Position numbers and translations under genes: made by a program. This document shows positions 1-5,112 of a stretch of 5,112 nt of DNA, piece by piece. The stretch covers positions 1 to 5,112 of the forward strand of contig JABIQT010000227.1 in NCBI GenBank assembly GCA_018667995.1, read 5' to 3'. The notes under the pieces were generated by a model. That model was given only the letters and a program-made list of their open reading frames with translations. It did not search any database and had not been told where the DNA came from. The stretch's first letter is position 1. Every line of letters starts with the position of its first letter. The DNA comes from Candidatus Latescibacterota bacterium. Lineage in GTDB: Bacteria; JAAXHH01; JABIQT01.

Positions 1-1122
1 CCATCCGATGGCCGACTGGATGGAAAGTATCTTCCTGTCGAGATTGTAGCCGGCTCTGCGAATCAGGCGGCCATGATAGTATATGCGCAATGTCCGGCGC
101 TCCAGTTCCAGAAGTTTCGGAACGCACTCTATCCAGAGCATTGGGTTGTAGCGCTCTTTGAAGAACGGCATCTTCTGGCCGTTCCACATAACAGAGTCCA
201 CAACCATCTCTTCGTATATTTCGAAGTAGATCCATCTTTGCTCGGGCGATAGGGATGTGAAATCGACCACGGCTTCGGCCGAGAAATCCAGGTTTTCGGC
301 TATGTGGCTGTTTATCTTATAGTTCGTAGGTCGGAGGAATTCGAAGAATCCTGGCGTGAGCTCCTCACCTCTGAGGTAATCCTCCCGACGATGAAACTGA
401 CTGATGACTTCCTGGGACTTACTGCCGCTACGGTTCAGGTTCATCTTCGGACCCATGAGAATGCTGACTTCTTCAGATGCGTAAGGATCTATTTGAAAGA
501 AGATCGGGGCCTTGATACTCTGGCTCCCCCAGTATTTGGTTCCGAAATGGGCATAGAATTGACCATTGAACTGGTGTTCGAGAAGGGTCTTGGCGAAATT
601 GGTGGAGATCTGCCGGCCTCTGCTGTCGATGATGAAATCCATGGAGTCCTGCACATACGTCTGTGCGCCGGAGTGCCGGATCTGGCCGGGTTGAAAGGTC
701 AGGTTTTGCTGAAATTCCTGGAGCGATTGGTCCCCAAAGAGCAGAAATAAAACGGTGAATTCTGACGTTAACGTGGGGGTATTGTAGTACCGAACCAACT
801 GGTCCCGTTCAATCTGAGTGGGTGGAGTGCAGGAGAATGTTCCCTCACCGAAGTAGATAGCTCCAATAGTGCGCCCGTCCACCCGGGTCAGCAGATAGAG
901 CGTACCCTCTTTGAGGTAAAAGTGTCCGACATCTCGCTGGAATGAAAAGTCCGACACCTGGGCTACGCGCGACGGATCTACTGAAAGGGCGCTCAGCTGT
1001 TCGTACAAAGACTCGTAGGAGGCGGGCCCTGTACTGACCTCTTCCGCTAATCCCTTGGCTTCTGTCATATTCAGAATCGCTATGGATATAGCGAGGCCGT
1101 ACCATGCAGACCGAAGGAGCAT
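1..1122 (-). CDS. Probable exported M1-family metallopeptidase-like protein, N-terminal 374 residues (3' end outside window)
   Basis: The reverse strand is open for 374 codons from an ATG at 1122 to the window edge, so the stop codon is not seen. An in-frame TAA lies upstream, and AAGGA sits 9 nt before the ATG, which supports this start. Residues 1-25 look like a signal peptide: Arg4, then a hydrophobic stretch around WYGLAISIAIL. Residues 58-112 (FQRDVGHFYLKEGTLYLL, then GRTIGAIYFGEGTF and a PPTQIER segment) resemble the N-terminal extension of large bacterial M1-like (gluzincin) peptidases. Residues 267-352 resemble the beta-sandwich before the M1 catalytic domain (YKINSHIAENLDF, then a YHGRLI segment). 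The visible part ends in IGW, where M1 proteins often carry a WYP-like stretch. The HEXXH zinc site would lie beyond position 1 and is not seen, so peptidase activity is inferred. It is divergent from the sulfatase gene. I am sure of the reading frame and moderately sure of the family. Confidence 0.68.
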   Translation of the reverse strand, partial: MLLRSAWYGLAISIAILNMTEAKGLAEEVSTGPASYESLYEQLSALSVDPSRVAQVSDFSFQRDVGHFYLKEGTLYLLTRVDGRTIGAIYFGEGTFSCTPPTQIERDQLVRYYNTPTLTSEFTVLFLLFGDQSLQEFQQNLTFQPGQIRHSGAQTYVQDSMDFIIDSRGRQISTNFAKTLLEHQFNGQFYAHFGTKYWGSQSIKAPIFFQIDPYASEEVSILMGPKMNLNRSGSKSQEVISQFHRREDYLRGEELTPGFFEFLRPTNYKINSHIAENLDFSAEAVVDFTSLSPEQRWIYFEIYEEMVVDSVMWNGQKMPFFKERYNPMLWIECVPKLLELERRTLRIYYHGRLIRRAGYNLDRKILSIQSAIGW

Positions 1123-1131
1123 CGTCGTTAT

Positions 1132-1136
1132 TCCTT
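1132..1136 (-). promoter_or_regulatory. Ribosome binding site of the M1-like peptidase gene
   Basis: The reverse strand reads AAGGA, followed by 9 nt and the ATG at 1122. The same AAGGAATAA string precedes the GTG start of the TIM-barrel gene at 3543, which suggests a genome-typical Shine-Dalgarno. It supports choosing 1122 as the start. Confidence 0.6.
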
Positions 1137-1163
1137 GCTTCGTTGTTTGAGGAGACGTTCTAT

Positions 1164-1192
1164 ATTATGTGTTAAAACGATGCTGCGATCAA
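1164..1192 (-). promoter_or_regulatory. Candidate sigma70-like promoter for the M1-like peptidase gene
   Basis: On the reverse strand TTGATC (1192-1187) is followed by a 17-bp spacer and CATAAT (1169-1164). These match the -35 consensus at 4 of 6 and the -10 consensus at 5 of 6 positions with ideal spacing. Transcription would start near 1157, leaving a leader of about 35 nt before the ATG. The element lies in the AT-rich core (about 1161-1178) of the 129-bp divergent region, so a sulfatase promoter on the other strand would overlap it. I could not find an equally good plus-strand match. If the host uses a non-sigma70 consensus, as Bacteroidota do, this match would mean little. Confidence 0.35.
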
Positions 1193-1251
1193 TCAGAAAT
1201 ATCCTCGCTCAGGTACTCCGTTCCCTTCCACACCATTCATCGAGATCTTGA

Positions 1252-2721
1252 ATGCGCACTATACAACCTGCAAAACCTAACGTGATCCTTATTCTCGCAG
1301 ACCAGTTGCGAGCCGACTGTGTAGGCTGCTATGGCAACTCGGTTATCAAGACGCCTCACATTGATGCACTGGCCGCCCGCGGTGTGAAATTCCATCAGAC
1401 ATTTGCGCAACATCCTCAATGCGCACCCAGTCGGGCCGCACTGATGACAGGAAGATATCCTCATGTCAACGGGGCTATCTCCAATCACACTGCCATGTCG
1501 GATAATGAAGTTACGCTGGGAGAGCATTTCATAGGGGCTGGATATCAGAGCATTGGCGTAGGAAAATTGCATCTGTTCTCCAAAAAGGAAGAAGCGTCAT
1601 TCTCCGTAACCAGACAAAGTGGCGGACAGAATTCCGATGCCGTGACGCCGGATTGCCTCCATGAAGACTATAAGACTTGGCTCCGTGACAACGGGCACTG
1701 GCCGGCCGCCGAACAGGCCTATGACATACACGCTACCGATAAATACTGGGAGGATTTCCAGGCAAATGTAAATCCAATCCCACAAGAGGCATTCATTGAT
1801 ACATGGGTGGGCGACCGAGCTGTGGATTTCATAAATGAACAGACCGACGAAGCCCCGTTCTTCATGTTTGTGGGGCTCCCAAACCCACACACACCCTTCG
1901 ACTGTCCCGAACCCTACGCATCCATGTATGCGGATGAAGATATGCCCGTACCTGATACATTCTTCCAGGGATTGGAGGACAAACCCCCCATTCATGCCAA
2001 ATTCAAAAGGCAGGGCCGGCGGGTTAACTACGAGAATCTGACAGAGTCTAAGCTTAGAAGAGCTATGGCTTTATACTATGGTGCAGTGAGCTTAGTGGAC
2101 GACCAGGTGGGCAAGATCGTGGCTGCGGTTGCGGCGAATGGGATGAGCGAGAACACTATTGTAGCATTCAGCTCAGACCATGGTGAATTGTTGGGGCATT
2201 TTGGAATGCTGACAAAAGGTATAGACGAGTATCCAATGCTCTACGACGTGGGTTTGCGAGTGCCTATGATTATCAGCTCGCCAGTTGGTGCGGCAGGACA
2301 TTCTTTCACGAACCCTGTTGAGCTAATCGATCTCTGTCCCACGTTGCTGGGTTGTGCAGGAACAGTCATCCCACCGGAGATTCAGGGCCAGGACCTTTCA
2401 CCTATCGTACATGGTGAAACGATATCGGTACGCGAGGCCGTGTACTCCGAAAGTGGTGCTGTTAAGATGTTGAGAGGGCCGCGGTACAAACTCGTCTACT
2501 ATCCAGGACAGCCATTCGGCGAGTTGTATGATATTCAGGAGGATCCCCACGAGCGTCAGAATCTCTTCGGGCGAGACGAATACCGGTCCGTTCGTGGAGA
2601 TATGATGGCAGATCTGTTGGATCGGTTGATACTTACTGAGGGCCCGCGGCACGGAGAATCGGGCCGTGGGCCCGCATACTGGCGGACGCTTTACGGCAGA
2701 GCCTTTGAGGATCTTGAATGA
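1252..2721 (+). CDS. Type I (formylglycine, Cys-type) sulfatase, cytoplasmic
   Basis: This is a complete 489-residue member of the sulfatase/alkaline phosphatase superfamily, expected to hydrolyse a sulfate ester. Cys57 in CAPSR (57-61), followed by AALMTGRYP, is the residue that is oxidised to formylglycine. Other expected active-site residues are visible: Asp17-Gln18 in LADQLR, Lys105 and His107 in GVGKLH, His213 in PNPHTPF, Asp309-His310 in SSDHGE, and Lys322 in the LTKG segment. The C-terminal segment GELYDIQEDPHERQNL is typical of the family. An in-frame TGA directly precedes the ATG, so no earlier start is possible. Only a weak GAGA lies upstream as a ribosome site. I see no signal peptide, so the protein probably acts on an imported or intracellular substrate. 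Activity needs a formylglycine-generating enzyme, which is not in this window. Phosphonate monoester hydrolases share this fold and motif and cannot be excluded. The substrate is unknown. Confidence 0.93.
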   Translation: MRTIQPAKPNVILILADQLRADCVGCYGNSVIKTPHIDALAARGVKFHQTFAQHPQCAPSRAALMTGRYPHVNGAISNHTAMSDNEVTLGEHFIGAGYQSIGVGKLHLFSKKEEASFSVTRQSGGQNSDAVTPDCLHEDYKTWLRDNGHWPAAEQAYDIHATDKYWEDFQANVNPIPQEAFIDTWVGDRAVDFINEQTDEAPFFMFVGLPNPHTPFDCPEPYASMYADEDMPVPDTFFQGLEDKPPIHAKFKRQGRRVNYENLTESKLRRAMALYYGAVSLVDDQVGKIVAAVAANGMSENTIVAFSSDHGELLGHFGMLTKGIDEYPMLYDVGLRVPMIISSPVGAAGHSFTNPVELIDLCPTLLGCAGTVIPPEIQGQDLSPIVHGETISVREAVYSESGAVKMLRGPRYKLVYYPGQPFGELYDIQEDPHERQNLFGRDEYRSVRGDMMADLLDRLILTEGPRHGESGRGPAYWRTLYGRAFEDLE

Positions 2722-2748
2722 CCGTGGCCGGGTGAGTTCTCTGAAAAA

Positions 2749-3543
2749 TCAGTTATTTTCATAGCTTTTCATGGTTGCCAATTCCCGTGGCAGGTGTGTT
2801 TCAAACGGCTCCCAGTTTATCCACTCTCCGCTGAGATATTCGTCATACCCGTGGTTTTGCAGGAGGGCCACCGCATCTCGGTGGTTGCAGATTCCGGTGC
2901 CGACCGGTACCATGACCAATTCCCCGTCGATGCTCCGACTGTCGTGGAAGTGGACATGGCGGAGCCAGGGCTTGAGCGCTTCATACGCATCGATCATAGT
3001 GTAGCCGGCGGTTCGGACTGGGTGGAGTATATCCCAATTGACGGCGATATGGGTATGGTCGACTTTCCTTAATACGGCGGCCACATGCGCGGGATCACAC
3101 CAGTCGTCGTGCGTTTCGAGGCAGAGGACCACATCGCGCTCCTCCGCGTGGCTGGCCACAGCACGCAACGCACCAGCGACGCCATCGATTGCGGCCGCAC
3201 GGCTGACACCCTCTCCCAGCTTGCCTCCGAATATTCTGAGACGCTTCGTTCCTATATCTCCAGCAAGGTCGATAAATCGGTGTGTATCTTCCACGTTTGC
3301 GGCCACGGTGCCAGGATCTGCGTAGCGGCACGAGGTGGCAATACAGCATATATCTATCCCGGAAGCTTCTGCTGATCGTCGAATAATGCCTCTCTGTTCT
3401 TCTCCCGCTTCCGGTTCCACGCCGTGGGCGTGCTTGCTTACACTGCGAGGTTCAATGGCGCTATAGCCAAGATCCTGGGCAAGCGTTAACATCCCGTCCA
3501 ATGTCAGATCAGGCGTCGAGAAACTCATAAAGGCATACTTCAC
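2749..3543 (-). CDS. Sugar phosphate isomerase/epimerase-like TIM-barrel protein (AP endonuclease 2 / xylose isomerase-like)
   Basis: This complete 264-residue protein has the length and pattern of the xylose-isomerase-like TIM-barrel family (PF01261), whose members isomerise or epimerise sugars and inositols with a divalent metal. The N-terminal strand MKYAFMSFSTPDLTLDGML and Glu31-Pro32 are typical. Likely metal and substrate residues are Glu143 (LCLETHDDW), Asp171 and His174 (VNWDILHP), His198 (HVHFHD) and Glu240 (SGEW), so the set looks intact. The start is GTG at 3543. It keeps the conserved N-terminus and has AAGGA 6 nt upstream, whereas the ATG at codon 6 would remove the first barrel strand. 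The gene begins 9 bp after the DUF4037 gene, in the same frame, and is probably co-transcribed and translationally coupled with it. It converges on the sulfatase with 27 bp between stops and no convincing terminator. The exact substrate cannot be inferred. Confidence 0.86.
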   Translation of the reverse strand: MKYAFMSFSTPDLTLDGMLTLAQDLGYSAIEPRSVSKHAHGVEPEAGEEQRGIIRRSAEASGIDICCIATSCRYADPGTVAANVEDTHRFIDLAGDIGTKRLRIFGGKLGEGVSRAAAIDGVAGALRAVASHAEERDVVLCLETHDDWCDPAHVAAVLRKVDHTHIAVNWDILHPVRTAGYTMIDAYEALKPWLRHVHFHDSRSIDGELVMVPVGTGICNHRDAVALLQNHGYDEYLSGEWINWEPFETHLPRELATMKSYENN

Positions 3544-3549
3544 GATTAT

Positions 3550-3554
3550 TCCTT
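3550..3554 (-). promoter_or_regulatory. Ribosome binding site overlapping the DUF4037 stop codon
   Basis: The reverse strand reads AAT AAG TAA GGA ATA ATC GTG. AAGGA shares its first two bases with the TAA stop of the DUF4037 gene and lies 6 nt before the GTG start at 3543. The arrangement supports GTG as the true start and predicts translational coupling, because ribosomes ending the upstream gene stop on top of this site. Confidence 0.65.
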
Positions 3555-4632
3555 ACTTATTGTTGTTGGAATCGGTGCGCAGGTTGAGCAGTTGATCCCA
3601 GTGGTCCAGCTCGATGGTGTCCACGTACCCGCTATGAAACGTCTCAAGGTGAATTTGATCCCACACAGGCACTACCGTTTTCAGAGAGTCCGGCAGACGC
3701 TGGATGATCTCCGCATAGGCATGTTCGAGAAGGCGGTATCCGGACGATCTGGATCCTATGAATCGTCCGTGAGCCTTTATGATACCGTCCTGTACCATAA
3801 AACCGTCAAGGATATCTGATATCCGATCCAGGCAATCCAGCTTGGCCTCCCAGGAGGTTTCCGGTTTCACAGCTTCTTTTACTATTGGAACAAGTGGATC
3901 CGCCAACCTCGGAAGACGCTCAAAGTAGGCCATGATCCATTTGTCGTAGGGGAAATACTGTCGGTCGAGCAAGAAAGCAAGTTGTACACCGAGACGGATA
4001 GCTGTCGCGAAACGGGTTGCTGCGTAGAAGTCATTTTCCCTGAGAATGGCCCGCTTCAGGGCATAAGCACCCATTCCAGAATAATATCGGCACCAGTGGG
4101 CAATACGTCTGAGCCGGACTGGTTCAGGGTAATAGGCCTCGAATGTGGCTCTCTCGAATGTGGCTCTGATGTCTGTAAAAACGCTGGAGGGATCGTGCCA
4201 GACCTCTCCATTGATCAGATGCGTGATGTCCTCTTCCGGTATTCCCAACCACTCCCTGTGGGTCTGTGGCGCCCGTTCCAGTCCGATCGTTCGTTTCAGC
4301 AGTTTCGTCAGACTGTCCGGCGCCAGTCCGGCGCCCGTCAGATGCCCCTCTCGGAGCGAGTGCCCGCGAAATGACGTAGGAAGCGTTTCCGCCAGTGCAG
4401 CCATGATCGCCTGGCTCTTACCTTGGTAAACCTCGTCCGGCATTAGCGCATCGATGCGCAAACCCCAGTGGTGGTCTCGCGATAGCTCATCGTCCATCCT
4501 GAGCGCCTCGGATCCCAATCCAAAAACGCCGAATGCGGTGCGGGCTGTTTCCTTCGGAAAGTGCTTTTCAAGAAGTGGGTGCACCACCTCTTCGAAAAAG
4601 GTGCGGCTGATGTCAATAATGGATTCATTCAT
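3553..4632 (-). CDS. DUF4037 domain protein, nucleotidyltransferase-fold
   Basis: This complete 359-residue protein resembles the DUF4037 family (PF13228), which is related to pol-beta-type nucleotidyltransferases and has no assigned substrate. The N-terminal signature is at residues 34-61: FGVFGLGSEALRMDDELS, then RDHHWGLRID. Gly40-Ser41 would be the nucleotide-binding GS, and Asp53 the probable metal ligand. Position 55 is His, where many relatives, as I recall them, read DHD. Residues 170-320 look mostly helical. There is no signal peptide or membrane segment. Residues 156-165 are a perfect RATFE RATFE tandem repeat encoded by a 15-bp duplication. The ATG at 4632 follows directly on an in-frame TGA, so it is the earliest possible start. 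It has only a distant GGAGG (15 nt). The gene sits between two TIM-barrel genes on the same strand. A link to sugar metabolism is guilt by association only. Transfer of a nucleotide to a sugar, protein or small molecule is possible but unproven. Confidence 0.8.
   Translation of the reverse strand: MNESIIDISRTFFEEVVHPLLEKHFPKETARTAFGVFGLGSEALRMDDELSRDHHWGLRIDALMPDEVYQGKSQAIMAALAETLPTSFRGHSLREGHLTGAGLAPDSLTKLLKRTIGLERAPQTHREWLGIPEEDITHLINGEVWHDPSSVFTDIRATFERATFEAYYPEPVRLRRIAHWCRYYSGMGAYALKRAILRENDFYAATRFATAIRLGVQLAFLLDRQYFPYDKWIMAYFERLPRLADPLVPIVKEAVKPETSWEAKLDCLDRISDILDGFMVQDGIIKAHGRFIGSRSSGYRLLEHAYAEIIQRLPDSLKTVVPVWDQIHLETFHSGYVDTIELDHWDQLLNLRTDSNNNK
4138..4167 (-). repeat. Perfect 2 x 15-bp in-frame tandem duplication
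   Basis: The 15-base unit CTCGAATGTGGCTCT (plus strand) occurs at 4138-4152 and again, without mismatch, at 4153-4167. In the DUF4037 gene it encodes RATFE RATFE (residues 156-165), using identical codons in both copies. Identity at synonymous positions suggests a recent slippage duplication that kept the frame. Confidence 0.9.
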
Positions 4633-4740
4633 TCACGGCCCCAAGTCCCTCCGGCGATGCGCAGCTGAAAGCATCTTGCCCAACGCGGTGTTCTTACTCA
4701 GGAAGTGGCGAAAACTGGAATCGTCGCCTGACGTATCTCC
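4633..4740 (-). other. 108-bp spacer open in the frame of both flanking genes
   Basis: The spacer between the partial TIM-barrel gene and the DUF4037 gene is 35 sense codons plus TGA, in the same frame as both neighbours. The TGA at 4635-4633 abuts the ATG at 4632. The translation is basic near its end (AAHRRRDLGP) and resembles no domain I know. An internal ATG at 4674 gives a 13-residue micro-ORF (MLSAAHRRRDLGP) ending at that TGA, but it has no evident ribosome site. I see no convincing promoter, hairpin or terminator. The upstream protein already ends in YLRDLGY, a normal family C-terminus, so a broken-off tail is unlikely. An untranslated spacer is the simplest reading. Confidence 0.4.
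4648..4652 (-). promoter_or_regulatory. Distant Shine-Dalgarno candidate for the DUF4037 gene
   Basis: The reverse strand reads GGAGG, 15 nt before the ATG at 4632, which is longer than usual spacing. No better site is nearer, so initiation may be weak or may depend on translation reaching the adjacent TGA. Confidence 0.3.
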
Positions 4741-5112
4741 TCAATAACCCAGATCACGCAGATACTGTCGCATGGGTGCACTACCCTTTGCCTCAGTGAC
4801 TGCATCTTGTCCACCCTCTGGTGGCTCGCCCGGACAGCTGGTCACCCATCGCGTAAAGTTGCTCTTGTCGAGTGATTTGAGTACGGCCTTAAAGTCCAGG
4901 CACTCACCTTCACCGACGGCAACCCAGGCCGGATTGTAGGCTCCAGGTTTTCTCACCGTACAAGAGGAATAGTCCTGAAGATGTATGTAGTTGAGCTGTG
5001 TCCAGAAATCATTGATCGCCTCCACGGGGTCGTAATCCCACAGCTCGGCGTGTGATACATCAATGCATAGTTTGGCTTTACCAAGTTGGTTCATGTATTG
5101 GGTCCAATGGGC
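4741..5112 (-). CDS. Sugar isomerase/epimerase-like TIM-barrel protein, C-terminal 123 residues (5' end outside window)
   Basis: The frame is open from the window edge to TGA at 4741. The ATG at 5094 is internal: six further codons (AHWTQY) precede it and the barrel's N-terminal half is missing, so the true start lies beyond 5112. Counting from that Met as 1, the visible part matches the second half of a xylose-isomerase-like TIM barrel. Asp12 and His15 are in LCIDVSHAELW, His38 and Asp41 in YIHLQD, then VGEGECLDFKAVLKSL, and a typical C-terminus YLRDLGY. Relatives usually have a metal-binding Glu on the last strand (as in WVTIE). Here the strand reads RWVTSCPGE with Ser86-Cys87 in its place. 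The protein may therefore be an altered or inactive paralogue of the TIM-barrel protein at 2749-3543, with which it shares little obvious sequence. It is the most upstream visible member of the minus-strand cluster. Confidence 0.78.
   Translation of the reverse strand, partial: AHWTQYMNQLGKAKLCIDVSHAELWDYDPVEAINDFWTQLNYIHLQDYSSCTVRKPGAYNPAWVAVGEGECLDFKAVLKSLDKSNFTRWVTSCPGEPPEGGQDAVTEAKGSAPMRQYLRDLGY

Noticed and set aside
304-750. 148-codon plus-strand open frame.
   Set aside because: It lies antisense to the continuous M1-like coding frame, has no family resemblance and is best explained as a shadow.
845-1105. 86-codon minus-strand open frame beginning MVRPRYIHSD.
   Set aside because: It is an out-of-frame reading of the M1-like gene. 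The frame starting at 1122 has a signal peptide, a ribosome site and family-like segments.
1240-1251. Near-palindrome TCGAGATCTTGA just before the sulfatase ATG, a possible operator or hairpin.
   Set aside because: It is short, has a mismatched pair, leaves no room for a hairpin loop, and has no second copy in the intergenic region.
1244-2720. An 11-bp direct repeat, GATCTTGAATG, at 1244-1254 and 2710-2720, bracketing the sulfatase gene at its start and stop codons.
   Set aside because: A few shared 11-mers are expected by chance in 5 kb. Neither copy has flanking features of an attachment site or target-site duplication.
2741-2752. CTGA-AAAA-TCAG hairpin at the convergent gene ends, a possible bidirectional terminator.
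   Set aside because: The stem is only 4 bp and AT-rich, it overlaps the isomerase stop codon, and no clean T-run follows it on either strand.
3982-4374. 130-codon plus-strand open frame opposite the DUF4037 gene.
   Set aside because: It is antisense to a well-supported gene, its composition is not protein-like, and it has no recognisable domain.

Overview
The window looks like ordinary bacterial chromosome of roughly balanced base composition and is almost entirely coding. I see no RNA genes, insertion sequences, CRISPR arrays or phage genes. The gene set is a secreted M1-type peptidase relative, a cysteine-type sulfatase, two xylose-isomerase-like TIM-barrel proteins and a DUF4037 protein. 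It resembles uncultured, polymer-degrading environmental lineages such as Poribacteria or Latescibacterota. That assignment is an impression from protein style, not a demonstrated placement.

Layout: positions 1-1122 (minus) hold the first 374 codons of a probable exported M1-family metallopeptidase-like protein whose catalytic half lies beyond the left edge. A 129-bp divergent intergenic region follows. It carries a good sigma70-like promoter candidate for the peptidase gene and the start of a complete 489-residue sulfatase (1252-2721, plus). The sulfatase converges, with only 27 bp between stops, on a minus-strand cluster read from right to left. The cluster contains a TIM-barrel protein cut by the right edge (4741-5112), a DUF4037 nucleotidyltransferase-fold protein (3553-4632) and a complete sugar isomerase/epimerase-like TIM-barrel protein (2749-3543, GTG start).

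The minus cluster is probably one transcription unit. The last two genes are 9 bp apart, and the Shine-Dalgarno of the second overlaps the stop codon of the first. All three genes lie in the same reading frame, with only three stop codons between position 5112 and the start of the last gene. The 108-bp spacer after the first gene is open in that frame up to a TGA that abuts the next ATG.

Functionally, the sulfatase and the two TIM-barrel proteins would fit breakdown of sulfated or modified carbohydrates, but no substrate can be read from the sequence. The role of the DUF4037 protein in such a pathway is unknown. The most notable details are a perfect 15-bp in-frame tandem duplication in the DUF4037 gene, a His where its family motif usually has a second Asp, and the apparent absence of the usual C-terminal metal-binding Glu in the partial TIM-barrel protein.
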